Assembly: GCF_007828865.1 (NCBI RefSeq)
Contig: NZ_VIVK01000003.1
Coordinates: 310,001-374,000, forward strand
Reading direction: 5' to 3'
DNA: 64,000 nt
Source of the DNA: Kribbella amoyensis
GTDB lineage: Bacteria > Actinomycetota > Actinomycetes > Propionibacteriales > Kribbellaceae
Shown here: in pieces, positions 49,557 to 58,827 of the stretch
How positions within the stretch are numbered: the first letter of the stretch is position 1
How the letters are laid out: each line of letters opens with the position of its first letter
Translations under genes and position numbers: made by a program
Notes under the pieces: generated by a model
Databases searched by the model: none
What the model was told of the DNA's origin: nothing
Seen by the model: only the letters and a program-made list of their open reading frames with translations

Positions 49557-50561
49557 TCACGAGAGCCGGACCCGCGGGTCGATGAAGGCGTACAGGACGT
49601 CGACGACGATGTTCGCGAAGACGACGAAGAAGGCGGCGATCAGGACCACGCCCATCACCAGCGGCAGGTCGTTGCCGAGCACCGAGTCGATCGAGAGCTT
49701 GCCGAGCCCCTGGATACTGAAGATCCGCTCGGTGATGACCGCACCACCGAGCAGTGCGCCGAGGTCCAGGCCGAAGATCGTCACGATCGGCGTCAACGCG
49801 GCCCGCAGCCCGTGTTTGAAGACCACCTTGCGCTCGCCGAGGCCCTTCGCCCGGGCGGTCCGGATGAAGTCCTCGTTCATCGTGTCGATCATGTTGGCCC
49901 GGGTCAGCCGGGTGTACAGCGCGGCGTTGACCAGGGCGAGTGTGATCCACGGCAGCAGATAGAACTGCATGAACGGCACCGGGCCGGCCGTGAACGGACT
50001 CGCGTTCGCCTGATCCGGATACGGCAGCATCCCGCCCTTCACGATGAAGACGTAGACGAGCAGATAGCCGAGCACCAGGGTCGGGAACGAGACGCCGAAC
50101 AACGCCAGCATCACGCTCAGTTTGTCGACCCATTTCCCCTTTCTCAGCGCGGCGATCAACCCCAGCAACACCCCGGTCACCAGCCAGATGACGGCGGCCC
50201 CGGTGGCCAGCCAGAAGGTCGGGCCGATGGCGTCGCTGATCGCGTCGGTGACCTGGATCCCGTTCTGCAGCGAGCGGTCCAGGCACGGCCAGGCGCAGTG
50301 CTCCTGGGATCCCTCGGTGCCGAGCTCGCGGCCGCTCGGGTTGACCAGGCCGCTCATGTACCGGCCGTACTGGACGATCAGCGGGTCCTCGAACCCGTAC
50401 GCCGCGTTCACCTCGGCGACGCGCTCGGTGGTGCAGTTCCGGCCGCAGATCAGCAGCGCGGGGTTGGCCGGGGTGGCCCAGAACAGGAAGAAGGTGATCG
50501 CGCTGATCGCGAAGAGGATCATCACCATCTGCAGCAGTCGGCGAACGATGTAGTTGAACAT
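49557..50561 (-). CDS. peptide ABC transporter permease (OppB/DppB type)
   Basis: A 334-residue inner-membrane permease. The N-terminus MFNYIVRRLLQMVMILFAISAITFFLF is the typical first helix, and the C-terminal GALLGGAVITERIFSIQGLGKL is the conserved cytosolic loop of the family. A cysteine-containing periplasmic loop (CGRNCTTERV, then CAWPCLDRSL) is longer than in E. coli DppB. It lies 6 bases after the OppC-type gene, in an operon whose order is C, B, D, F and binding protein. Confidence 0.92.
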   Translation of the reverse strand: MFNYIVRRLLQMVMILFAISAITFFLFWATPANPALLICGRNCTTERVAEVNAAYGFEDPLIVQYGRYMSGLVNPSGRELGTEGSQEHCAWPCLDRSLQNGIQVTDAISDAIGPTFWLATGAAVIWLVTGVLLGLIAALRKGKWVDKLSVMLALFGVSFPTLVLGYLLVYVFIVKGGMLPYPDQANASPFTAGPVPFMQFYLLPWITLALVNAALYTRLTRANMIDTMNEDFIRTARAKGLGERKVVFKHGLRAALTPIVTIFGLDLGALLGGAVITERIFSIQGLGKLSIDSVLGNDLPLVMGVVLIAAFFVVFANIVVDVLYAFIDPRVRLS

Positions 50562-50567
50562 GCGGGC

Positions 50568-51614
50568 TCAGCTCCGTCCGGCGCGCGGGTCGAGGGCGTC
50601 GCGAACCGAGTCGCCCAGCAGGTTGAAGGCGAGCACCGTGATGAACAGCATCGCGCCGGGGAAGAACAGGTAGAGCGGGTTGCCCTCGTACCAGTTGGAG
50701 GCGTCCGAGATCATCCGGCCCCAGGACGAGGTCGGCTCCTTGACCCCGACCCCGAGGAACGACAGCGCCGCCTCGGCGGTGATGTAGGTCGGGATGATCA
50801 GGGTCGAGTAGACCAGCAGGGTCGGGATCAGGTTCGGCAGGATCTGCCGGAAGATCACGTACCCCGGGCCGGCGCCGAGCGACCGGGCCGCCTCGACGAA
50901 CTCGCGCTCCCGGATCGACAGCGTCTGGCCCCGCACGATCCGGGCCAGGTAAGCCCAGCCGAAGAAACCGAGCACGAAGATCAGTACGCCCATCCGCAAC
51001 CCGTTGTTGTCGGGAATGCCGAAGGTGGCCTGCGCGCGGTCGGCGATCACCGGGGTGAGCGCCAGGATGAACAGCAGGGTCGGGAAGCTGAGCAGGATGT
51101 CCATCACCCGGCCGAGCACGCCGTCGACCCAGCCACGGAAGTAGCCGGCGATCATCCCGACGATGGTGCCGAGCACCACCGCCACGATGGTGCCGCCGAG
51201 CGCGACGAGCAGCGACGCGCGGGCGCCGTAGACCAGCCGGGCGAACACGTCGCGGCCGTTCTGCGGCTCGATGCCGAGCCAGTGCTCGGAGCTCATCCCG
51301 CTGCCCCACAGGCCGCCGGCCGGGATGCCGCCGTTGAAGGTGTCGAGCAGGTCCTTGCCGTTGGAATCCTTGAAGTTCGGCTGGTCCGGCGGGAAGCCGG
51401 AGATCTTCACGATCAGCGGCGCGAAGATCGCCATCGCGATGATCAGCAGGATGACGATCGCGCTGATCATCGCGATCTTGTCCTTCTTCAACCGGGCCCA
51501 GGCGATCTGGCCGAGCGAACGGCCTTCGATCTGTTTCGCCTCGGCGGTGTCGGCGATGTGATCGGAGGGCAGTTCGCCGTCCGGCGGGGTGGTTTCCACC
51601 GCACCCAGAGTCAT
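50568..51614 (-). CDS. peptide ABC transporter permease (OppC/DppC type)
   Basis: A 348-residue permease with an N-terminal cytosolic stretch, a first helix near residues 40–62 (MISAIVILLIIAMAIFAPLIV) and the C-terminal family loop FVEAARSLGAGPGYVIFRQILPNL. It is the first gene of the transporter operon. The 118-base gap before it (51,615–51,732) is less GC-rich than the genes and should hold the operon promoter, though no clear -35/-10 pair could be picked out. Confidence 0.92.
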   Translation of the reverse strand: MTLGAVETTPPDGELPSDHIADTAEAKQIEGRSLGQIAWARLKKDKIAMISAIVILLIIAMAIFAPLIVKISGFPPDQPNFKDSNGKDLLDTFNGGIPAGGLWGSGMSSEHWLGIEPQNGRDVFARLVYGARASLLVALGGTIVAVVLGTIVGMIAGYFRGWVDGVLGRVMDILLSFPTLLFILALTPVIADRAQATFGIPDNNGLRMGVLIFVLGFFGWAYLARIVRGQTLSIREREFVEAARSLGAGPGYVIFRQILPNLIPTLLVYSTLIIPTYITAEAALSFLGVGVKEPTSSWGRMISDASNWYEGNPLYLFFPGAMLFITVLAFNLLGDSVRDALDPRAGRS

Positions 51615-51732
51615 CGTCTGTTCGCCCTCTCGATCGCGACAAATAAAGACTTCGCAGTCTGGCCAGGAACCCTACAAATCTCGCAGTGTGGACGCCACCG
51701 ACCGGGCCTGCTCGTCGCTGAATCGTGACTGA

Positions 51733-52122
51733 TCAGCCACCTCCCCGCAGGGTGGCCCGCAGCAGCGGCACGAACGGGCGGTCGGCGGGCAGCCAGTCGA
51801 GTTCGGACAGTCGCGCCACGGACACCCAGCGTGTCTCCGTGTGTTCGCGCAGAACCGGCGTTCCGGACATCAGTTCGGCCAGGTAGACCCGCAGCACGTA
51901 CTTGTCGCCGATCGGCTGGTCGAGACCGAGCGACGCGCCCACCGTGACCCGCAGGCCGAGTTCCTCGTCGAGCTCACGCACGGCCGCGTCCCGGTCCGTC
52001 TCCCCCGGCTCGACCTTGCCGCCCGGGAACTCCCATCCGCCGTCCGGTCCGGGCCGCAGCGCCGCGAGCACCCGGCCCGCGTCCACCACCGCCACGCCGA
52101 CGACCACCTGCCTGTCCGTCAT
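51733..52122 (-). CDS. NUDIX hydrolase (MutT-like)
   Basis: A 129-residue protein with an intact NUDIX box GGKVEPGETDRDAAVRELDEELGL (given here in its parts: GGKVEPGE, then REL and EELGL) at about residues 35–58. The size and ALRPGPDGGWEFPGG approach resemble MutT/CTP-pyrophosphohydrolase-type enzymes that clear oxidised nucleotides. The start ATG at 52122 gives MTDRQVVVGVAV, the natural first β-strand. It is divergent from the conserved hypothetical gene. Confidence 0.9.
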   Translation of the reverse strand: MTDRQVVVGVAVVDAGRVLAALRPGPDGGWEFPGGKVEPGETDRDAAVRELDEELGLRVTVGASLGLDQPIGDKYVLRVYLAELMSGTPVLREHTETRWVSVARLSELDWLPADRPFVPLLRATLRGGG

Positions 52123-52171
52123 GGCCCGGCACTGTGCCAGAAATGTCGGCAGCGCGCCGGAAGATGGTGGA

Positions 52172-52798
52172 ATGCCACTGCAGAACCGGGTACTGCCCAC
52201 CCAGGAGATCGTGGCCGCGCCCGGCCGCGGCCTGCTGATGGGGAACCGCGGCGCCTTGCACGGGACCGAGCGCCGGCTCGGCACGACCCGCTGGCGGACG
52301 AAGGCGTGGATCTGCTGCCTGCTCGACTTCAAGGGTGCTCAGCGCGACCCGATGCCGCCCGGCCGCTGGACGGCGCTGTTCTTCTTCGACGAGGCGGTCG
52401 CGCTCGCCGCCGGTCATCGGCCGTGCGCCTACTGCCGCCGCCGCGACTTCCTCCGGTACGCCGGTGCGTGGGCCCGTGGCCGTGGTCTGGACGAGCGCCC
52501 GCGGGCCGCCGCGATGGACGCGCAGCTCCACCTGGACCGGGTGGAGTCCCGGACGCGCCGGCAACGGACCACGATCGCCCCGCTCGGCGAACTGCCTGAC
52601 GGCGCGATGATCCTGGTCGACGCGACCCCGGCGCTGGTCCTCGGCGGCCGGGTGTACAACTGGTCGTGGGAGGGGTATGCCACACCGGCCGATCCGCCCG
52701 CGCACCGCGAGGTCGTCGTGCTCACCCCGCCCGCGAATCTCGTTGTCCTGCAGGCCGGATACGCTCCCTTACTGCACCCGTCCGCGGTTCGCAACTGA
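52172..52798 (+). CDS. conserved hypothetical protein with CxxC motif
   Basis: A 208-residue protein of unknown function. It has no signal peptide or membrane segment. Notable features are TTRWRTKAWICCLLDFKG near residue 37, a RWTALFFFDEAVALAAGHRPCAYCRRRDF region (CAYC near residue 87, with ALAAGHRPC preceding it) that could bind a metal, and a mixed β-rich C-terminus (YNWSWEGYATPAD). The CxxC plus basic cluster hints at a nucleic-acid-related role, but nothing stronger can be said. It begins 50 bases from the divergent NUDIX gene. Confidence 0.6.
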   Translation: MPLQNRVLPTQEIVAAPGRGLLMGNRGALHGTERRLGTTRWRTKAWICCLLDFKGAQRDPMPPGRWTALFFFDEAVALAAGHRPCAYCRRRDFLRYAGAWARGRGLDERPRAAAMDAQLHLDRVESRTRRQRTTIAPLGELPDGAMILVDATPALVLGGRVYNWSWEGYATPADPPAHREVVVLTPPANLVVLQAGYAPLLHPSAVRN

Positions 52799-52903
52799 GG
52801 GCAGCCTAACTGGAAACACGCCGTACCGAGGGGTCTTCCGTTGTGCGCCGCACGAAGGCAGAGTGTCCATACTTACAGCGACAAAACCATTACTGGAGTC
52901 GGT

Positions 52904-53197
52904 ATGGGCGACGGCAACACTTCCCTGGTGGCCGTGCAGCGCGCACTCGAAGCACTGCACGCGAGTGTCGGCAAGTTGAGCCAGGAGTACGGTGACACCC
53001 TCGGCATCCGCCGGTTGGTGTCGGACGTCGCCAGGCTGAGCGACGACCTGGCCGAAGTCGGCCCTCCCGACCCCCGGCACAGACCCGGACCCGTTCCGGA
53101 GGAACTCGAGGAGATTTCCGACGTGGAGTATGACGCGTCCATGTGGACAGGCGCGGAGACCGAAGGCTTCGGAGCACCGGACCGGCGCGCGCCCTGA
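52904..53197 (+). CDS. small protein preceding the succinate dehydrogenase operon
   Basis: A 97-residue soluble protein. Residues 5–55 are a predicted helix or short coiled coil (VAVQRALEALHASVGKLSQEYG then RRLVSDVARLSDDLAEVG); the second half is acidic and proline-rich. No family is recognised. Its stop shares a base with the cytochrome gene start (TGATG), so it is translationally coupled to sdh. GGAG precedes the ATG at 52904 and an AT-rich stretch before it may hold the operon promoter. It may be a regulatory or assembly factor of the complex; this is inference from position. Confidence 0.7.
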   Translation: MGDGNTSLVAVQRALEALHASVGKLSQEYGDTLGIRRLVSDVARLSDDLAEVGPPDPRHRPGPVPEELEEISDVEYDASMWTGAETEGFGAPDRRAP

Positions 53198-53997
53198 TGA
53201 CTACTGGAGTTGAGAGTCCCGGTCGCGCACAGATCGGGCAGAAGACGCTGCGAACCGACCGTTGGTGGCTGGCGCCGCTGCGGATCGGCGTGATCCTGCT
53301 CTTTTTCATCGTCTACGCGACGATCCGGATCTTCATGAACAAGTGGTACTGGGTCGACGACTTCCATTACCTCACCCCGCTGTACTCGCCCTGTGTGACC
53401 GCCTCCTGTGTCGAGGGGTCGAGCCATCTGGGCACCTGGTTCGGCGAGTTCCCCCGGGTGATCCCGTTCAGCATCATCACCTTCGCGGTGCTGGCCGGCT
53501 TCCGCGGCACCTGCTACTACTACCGCAAGGCCGGCTACCGCTCGCTGTTCTTCGCACCGGCCGCCTGCGCGGTCCCGGAGCCGCACAAGAAGTACACGGG
53601 TGAGCGGAAGTTCCCGCTGGTCGCGCTCAACCTGCACCGGTACTTCTTCTACGGCGCGCTGGCCTTCGGCCTGCTCAACGTGTACGACGGCGTCCTCGCC
53701 TTCCACGGGAAGGACGGCGGCTTCGGCATCGGCCTGGGCACCGTGATCATCTGGGTCAACCTGGTGATGCTGTGGGCGTACACGCTGTCCTGCCACGCCT
53801 GCCGGCACATCGTCGGCGGCCGGCTGAAGAACTTCTCCAAGCACCCGCTGCGCTACCGGTACTGGACCTTCGTGTCCAAGCTGAACCCCAAGCACGGCAC
53901 GTTCGCGATGGCCTCGTTGTTCACCGTGATCCTCACCGACTTCTACATCATGGCGCTGTCGGCCGGCTGGTTCTCCGACCTGCGCATCATCAACTGA
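53197..53997 (+). CDS. succinate dehydrogenase cytochrome b/membrane anchor subunit (Sdh1 type)
   Basis: A 266-residue protein with five predicted transmembrane helices (about residues 25–45, 87–106, 145–166, 178–198, 235–255). Candidate haem or quinone histidines are His148 in LNLHRYFFYG and the CHACRH cluster at 200–204. The long single anchor subunit resembles that of the mycobacterial Sdh1 operon (Rv0249c) rather than paired SdhC/SdhD. It anchors the SdhA/SdhB module and passes electrons to menaquinone. The start is fixed by the TGATG overlap. Confidence 0.88.
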   Translation: MTTGVESPGRAQIGQKTLRTDRWWLAPLRIGVILLFFIVYATIRIFMNKWYWVDDFHYLTPLYSPCVTASCVEGSSHLGTWFGEFPRVIPFSIITFAVLAGFRGTCYYYRKAGYRSLFFAPAACAVPEPHKKYTGERKFPLVALNLHRYFFYGALAFGLLNVYDGVLAFHGKDGGFGIGLGTVIIWVNLVMLWAYTLSCHACRHIVGGRLKNFSKHPLRYRYWTFVSKLNPKHGTFAMASLFTVILTDFYIMALSAGWFSDLRIIN

Positions 53998-54016
53998 TAC
54001 AGGACTTCTGACTTCC

Positions 54017-55894
54017 ATGACTGAGCTGGAACGACACACCTACGACGTCGTCGTGATCGGGGCCGGTGGCGCCGGTCTGCGCGCGGCGATCGAGGCCCGC
54101 GAGCAGGGCAAGCGCACCGCGATCGTGTGCAAGTCGCTGTTCGGCAAGGCCCACACCGTGATGGCCGAGGGCGGTTGCGCCGCGGCGATGGGCAACGCGA
54201 ACTCGAACGACAACTGGCAGGTCCACTACCGCGACACGATGCGTGGCGGCAAGTTCCTGAACAACTGGCGGATGGCCGAGCTGCACGCCCAGGAGGCCCC
54301 GGACCGGGTCTGGGAACTGGAGACGTACGGCGCGCTGTTCGACCGGACCGAGGACGGCCGGATCAGCCAGCGCAACTTCGGCGGTCACACCTACCCGCGG
54401 CTCGCGCACGTCGGCGACCGGACCGGGCTGGAGCTGATCCGCACCCTGCAGCAGAAGATCGTCTCGCTGCAGCAGGAGGACTTCCAGGCCACCGGCGACT
54501 ACGAGGCCAACCTCAAGGTGTACGCCGAGTGCACGGTGACCGAGCTGCTCAAGGACGGCGACGCGATCTCCGGGGCGTTCGGCTACTGGCGCGAGTCGGG
54601 CCGGTTCATCCTGTTCGACGCGCCCGCGGTCGTGCTGGCCACCGGCGGCGTCGGCAAGTCCTTCAAGGTCACCTCGAACTCCTGGGAGTACACCGGTGAC
54701 GGGCACGCGCTGGCGATGCGGGCCGGCGCGACGCTGATCAACATGGAGTTCATCCAGTTCCACCCGACCGGGATGGTCTGGCCGCCGTCGGTGAAGGGCA
54801 TCCTGGTCACCGAGTCGGTCCGCGGTGACGGTGGCGTGCTGAAGAACTCCGAGGGTAAGCGGTTCATGTTCGACTACGTGCCGGACGTGTTCCGGGCGCA
54901 GTACGCGGATACCGAGGAGGAGGCGGACCGCTGGTACAAGGACGCCGACAACAACCGGCGTCCACCGGAACTGCTGCCGCGGGACGAGGTCGCGCGGGCG
55001 ATCAACTCCGAGGTGAAGGCCGGCCGCGGTACGCCGCACGGCGGGGTGTTCCTGGACGTGTCGACCCGGTTGCCCGCCGAGGAGATCACCCGGCGGCTGC
55101 CGTCGATGCACCACCAGTTCAAGGAGCTGGCCGACGTCGACATCACCGCGGAGCCGATGGAGGTCGGCCCGACCTGTCACTACGTGATGGGCGGCGTCGA
55201 GGTCGACCCGGACACCGCGTCCTCGGTCGTGCCGGGACTGTTCGCGGCCGGTGAGGTGGCCGGCGGGATGCACGGGTCGAACCGGCTCGGCGGCAACTCG
55301 CTGTCCGACCTGCTGGTGTTCGGCCGCCGGGCCGGGATGGGGGCGGCGTCGTACGTCGACCAGCTCGGTGCGGACCGGCCGAAGATCGACGAGGCCGACA
55401 TCGACGCGGCCGCGGCCGAGGCGCTGGCCCCGTTCGAGCTGGAGGGCGGGGAGAACCCGTACACCATCCACCAGGAGCTCCAGCAGTCGATGAACGACCT
55501 GGTCGGCATCATCCGCAAGGCCGAGGAGATGGAGCAGGCGCTGGCGCGGCTGGCCGAGTTCCGCGGCCGGATCGCGAAGATGACGGTCGAGGGGCACCGG
55601 CAGTTCAACCCGGGCTGGCACCTGGCGCTGGACCTGCGCAACATGCTCACCGTGTCCGAGTGTGTCGCGAAGGCGGCGCTGCAGCGCGAGGAGTCCCGCG
55701 GCGGTCACACCCGCGACGACTTCCCGGGCATGAACGCGGACTGGCGCAAGCTGCTGCTGGTCTGCGGGCTGAACGCCGACGGCAGCGTCAGCGTGGTCAA
55801 GAAGGACCAGGTGCCGATGCGCGAGGACCTGCTGGAACTGTTCGAGCTGGACGAGCTGAAGAAGTACCTGACCGAGGAGGAGCTGCCCGCATGA
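54017..55894 (+). CDS. sdhA: succinate dehydrogenase / fumarate reductase flavoprotein subunit
   Basis: A 625-residue flavoprotein. The FAD motif VVVIGAGGAGLRAA is at residues 11–24, and His46 in GKAHTVMAEGG matches the covalent FAD-binding histidine. LINMEFIQFHPTG and GSNRLGGNSLSDLLVFGRRAG are family signatures; TGAGEV-like FAAGEVAGGMHG precedes the latter. It oxidises succinate to fumarate in the citric acid cycle. Length and sequence character match the Sdh1 type. It lies 19 bases after the anchor gene and overlaps sdhB by four bases (ATGA). Confidence 0.95.
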   Translation: MTELERHTYDVVVIGAGGAGLRAAIEAREQGKRTAIVCKSLFGKAHTVMAEGGCAAAMGNANSNDNWQVHYRDTMRGGKFLNNWRMAELHAQEAPDRVWELETYGALFDRTEDGRISQRNFGGHTYPRLAHVGDRTGLELIRTLQQKIVSLQQEDFQATGDYEANLKVYAECTVTELLKDGDAISGAFGYWRESGRFILFDAPAVVLATGGVGKSFKVTSNSWEYTGDGHALAMRAGATLINMEFIQFHPTGMVWPPSVKGILVTESVRGDGGVLKNSEGKRFMFDYVPDVFRAQYADTEEEADRWYKDADNNRRPPELLPRDEVARAINSEVKAGRGTPHGGVFLDVSTRLPAEEITRRLPSMHHQFKELADVDITAEPMEVGPTCHYVMGGVEVDPDTASSVVPGLFAAGEVAGGMHGSNRLGGNSLSDLLVFGRRAGMGAASYVDQLGADRPKIDEADIDAAAAEALAPFELEGGENPYTIHQELQQSMNDLVGIIRKAEEMEQALARLAEFRGRIAKMTVEGHRQFNPGWHLALDLRNMLTVSECVAKAALQREESRGGHTRDDFPGMNADWRKLLLVCGLNADGSVSVVKKDQVPMREDLLELFELDELKKYLTEEELPA

Positions 55895-56640
55895 CGTACA
55901 AGGGAAAGTTCCGGGTCTGGCGGGGTGACGCCGAGGGCGGCGGCCTGCAGGACTACGAGGTCGAGGTGAACGAGGGTGAGGTCGTCCTCGACGTCATCCA
56001 CCGGCTGCAGGCCACCCAGACGCCGGATCTCGCGGTCCGGTGGAACTGCAAGGCCGGCAAGTGCGGATCGTGCAGCGCCGAGATCAACGGCATGCCGAAG
56101 CTGATGTGCATGTGCCGGATGAACACGTTCGAGGAGGACGAGGTCGTCACGGTCACGCCGATGCGGACGTTCCCGGTGCTGCGGGACCTGGTCACCGACG
56201 TGTCGTACAACTACCAGAAGGCGCGGGAGGTGCCGGCCTTCACCCCGCCGGCCGACCTGAAGCCCGGTGAGTACCGGATGCAGCAGGTCGACGTGGAGCG
56301 GTCGCAGGAGTTCCGCAAGTGCATCGAGTGCTTCCTGTGCCAGGACACCTGCCACGTGATCCGGGACCACGAAGAGAACAAGGAGAGCTTCTCCGGTCCC
56401 CGGTTCCTGATGCGGATCGCCGAGCTGGACATGCACCCGCTCGACGCCGCCGACCGGCAGAAGGCGGCCCAGGAGCAGCACGGGCTGGGTTTCTGCAACA
56501 TCACCAAGTGCTGCACCGAGGTGTGCCCCGAGCACATCAAGATCACCGACAACGCGCTGATCCCGATGAAGGAGCGCGTCGCCGACCGCAAGTACGACCC
56601 GATCGTCTGGCTCGGCAACAAGATCCGCCGCCGCGCCTGA
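55891..56640 (+). CDS. sdhB: succinate dehydrogenase iron–sulfur subunit
   Basis: A 249-residue protein with the [2Fe-2S] site CKAGKCGSCSAEINGMPKLMC near residue 50 (split: CKAGKCGSC then LMC), and the C-terminal cluster motifs CIECFLCQDTC and CNITKCCTEVCPEHI for the [4Fe-4S] and [3Fe-4S] centres. It conducts electrons from FAD to the membrane anchor. The start is fixed by the ATGA overlap with sdhA. A strong hairpin follows the stop. Confidence 0.95.
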   Translation: MTYKGKFRVWRGDAEGGGLQDYEVEVNEGEVVLDVIHRLQATQTPDLAVRWNCKAGKCGSCSAEINGMPKLMCMCRMNTFEEDEVVTVTPMRTFPVLRDLVTDVSYNYQKAREVPAFTPPADLKPGEYRMQQVDVERSQEFRKCIECFLCQDTCHVIRDHEENKESFSGPRFLMRIAELDMHPLDAADRQKAAQEQHGLGFCNITKCCTEVCPEHIKITDNALIPMKERVADRKYDPIVWLGNKIRRRA

Positions 56641-56655
56641 CCCCCGGATCCTGAC

Positions 56656-56695
56656 GAGGGCCGCGTCCAGCTCAGCCGAGCCGGTCGCGGCCCTC
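56656..56695 (+). terminator. terminator of the sdh operon
   Basis: GAGGGCCGCG (56656–56665) pairs perfectly with CGCGGCCCTC (56686–56695), beginning 15 bases after the sdhB stop. TTCGC follows. The 20-base loop contains a further small stem. Confidence 0.75.
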
Positions 56696-56778
56696 TTCGC
56701 TGCGCTCACTCCACCGGGGGACGCGTGTCCCCTGACCGGGTGACGGTCGCCGGGCGGTTCCGCGCTTAGGGTTCCGGC

Positions 56779-58779
56779 ATGGACGTCGTGGTGGTCGGGG
56801 TGCTCAACGTCGCCGTGTTCATGGCGATCTTCGTACCGGTGTCGCAGCGGCTGCTCGGCGTCCGGTTCGGGCTGGCCCGGTTGTTCCTCGGCGCCGGGCT
56901 CACGCTGGCCGTGTTCAGCCCGCTGATGAACGCGCTGACCGGGCCGCCGCCGTGGACGGGGTCGAACGGGACCGCGCTGGCGTTCCTGGCCCTGACCGCG
57001 CTCTGCTCGATGCTGGCCGGGCTGGTCTTCCTGGTCCTGTCCGAGGCGCTGCTGCCGACCGGTTCGTTGCCCAGGGCCCGCGATCTGCGGCGTGACCTGG
57101 GCGGCCGGATCGCGCGCACCCGGCGGTACCTGCAGATCCTCCGGATCGCGGTCCGGCACGGGCTCGGTCCGTACCTGCGCGGCCGCCGCCGGCCCGGGCG
57201 GGAGAATGCGGCCGGGCAGGCGGACCTGGCCAGGTCGTTGCGGCTCGCGCTGGACGAGGCCGGGGTCACCTTCGTCAAGCTCGGCCAGGTGCTCTCGACC
57301 CGCAGCGACGTGATCCCCGCGGCGGTCGCGGCCGAGCTGACCCGGTTGCAGGACCAGGTGACGCCCGCGCCCTGGCCGGAGGTCGAGGCCGTGCTGACCG
57401 AGGAACTGGGCGCCCCGCCGCAGAAGCTGTTCGCCGACTTCGGGACCGAACCACTGGCCGCCGCGTCGGTCGCCCAGGTGTACACCGCGCGACTCCTCGA
57501 CGACGGTCTGCCGGACGGTCGCGGCGCCGAGGTGGTCGTCAAGGTGCAGCGGCCCGGCGTCGCGGCGGTGGTGGACCGGGATCTCGACATCGTCCGCCGG
57601 CTGGCCAAACTGCTGGAGCGGAACACCGACTGGGGCCGGTCGATGGGCGTCCGGGCGCTGGCCGACGGGTTCGCCGACGCGATGCGGGAGGAGCTCGACT
57701 TCACCATCGAGGCCGGCAACATGACCAGCGTCGCGGCCGGCCGTGCCGTTGCCAACAGCAATGACGTGGTCGTCCCGGCGTTGTGCCCACAGCTGTCGAC
57801 GGCCCGGGTCCTGACCATGCAGCGGCTCGACGGGGTACCCCTCGGCTCGGCGGCCGGCGTCATCGCCGAACGCGGGCTGGACCCGGCCCGGCTGGCCCGC
57901 ATCCTGTTCGACTGTCTGCTCGGCCAGGTCGCGCTGGACGGGGTGTTCCATGCGGACCCACATCCCGGCAACTTCCTGCTGCTGACCGACGGCCGGATCG
58001 GGATGCTGGACCTGGGTTCGGTCGGCCGGCTCGACCCGGCCACCCGGGACGCGCTGCAACGGTTCCTGCTCGCCGTCGACCACGGTGACCCGGTCGCCGC
58101 GACCGACGCGCTGCTGGAGATCGTTGACCGCCCGGACGTGATCGACGAGCACGGGCTGGAGCGCGCCGTCGGCCAGTTCATGACCCGGCATCTCGGCGCC
58201 GGTGCCGCGCTCGGTCCGGCGATGTTCACCGACCTGTTCCGGATCATCACGGCGCACGAGCTCGGGGTACCGCCGGAGGTGGCCGCGGTGTTCCGGGCGC
58301 TGGCGACCGTGGAGGGGACGATCTCGCGGATCTCGCCCAGCTTCGACCTGGTCGAGGCGTCCCGGCAGTTCGCGGCCGCCCAGGTGACCGAACGGCTCAC
58401 CCCGGACACGTTGCGGCGGACCGCGACCGAGGAGCTGACCTCCCTGCTGCCGATGCTGCGCCGGCTGCCACGCCGGATCGACCGGATCGCGGCGGCGGCG
58501 GAGTCCGGCCGGCTCGGGCTGAACGTCCGGCTGTTCGCGGACGAGCGGGATCGCCGGCACGTCACCACGCTGTTGCACCAGACTCTGCTCGCGATCCTCG
58601 GGGCGACCGCGGGCCTGATGGCGGTGCTGCTGCTCGGCACACCCGGCGGTCCGCGGATCAACGACACGATGAGCCTCTACCAGCTGTTCGGCTACAACCT
58701 GCTGGTCATCTGCGTGGTCCTGGTCCTGCGCGTCCTGGTCCTGGTGTTCCGCCTGCCGGAGACCCGGTCCCGGCCGTGA
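56779..58779 (+). CDS. UbiB/ABC1 (AarF) family atypical kinase-like membrane protein
   Basis: A 666-residue protein. Three hydrophobic segments lie in the first ~95 residues. The ABC1 domain spans ~150–480: KLGQVLSTRSDVIP is the KxGQ motif, AAASVAQVY the A-rich loop, FHADPHPGNFLL the catalytic loop and MLDLGSVGRL the metal motif. Two helices at about 612–632 and 638–660 end the protein. UbiB-family proteins support isoprenoid quinone or lipid handling, probably through ATP hydrolysis. Proximity to sdh fits a link with menaquinone, but that is inference. Confidence 0.88.
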   Translation: MDVVVVGVLNVAVFMAIFVPVSQRLLGVRFGLARLFLGAGLTLAVFSPLMNALTGPPPWTGSNGTALAFLALTALCSMLAGLVFLVLSEALLPTGSLPRARDLRRDLGGRIARTRRYLQILRIAVRHGLGPYLRGRRRPGRENAAGQADLARSLRLALDEAGVTFVKLGQVLSTRSDVIPAAVAAELTRLQDQVTPAPWPEVEAVLTEELGAPPQKLFADFGTEPLAAASVAQVYTARLLDDGLPDGRGAEVVVKVQRPGVAAVVDRDLDIVRRLAKLLERNTDWGRSMGVRALADGFADAMREELDFTIEAGNMTSVAAGRAVANSNDVVVPALCPQLSTARVLTMQRLDGVPLGSAAGVIAERGLDPARLARILFDCLLGQVALDGVFHADPHPGNFLLLTDGRIGMLDLGSVGRLDPATRDALQRFLLAVDHGDPVAATDALLEIVDRPDVIDEHGLERAVGQFMTRHLGAGAALGPAMFTDLFRIITAHELGVPPEVAAVFRALATVEGTISRISPSFDLVEASRQFAAAQVTERLTPDTLRRTATEELTSLLPMLRRLPRRIDRIAAAAESGRLGLNVRLFADERDRRHVTTLLHQTLLAILGATAGLMAVLLLGTPGGPRINDTMSLYQLFGYNLLVICVVLVLRVLVLVFRLPETRSRP

Positions 58780-58827
58780 AACGACGGACTTGACTTGAAG
58801 TGAAGTTGAGCTTCGAGGATGTCCGGC

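Noticed and set aside
58788-58815. Possible MerR-type operator before the MFS gene (TTGACT and repeated TTGAAGT words)
   Set aside because: No convincing -10 at the required spacing and the dyad is too imperfect; no MerR gene is nearby.
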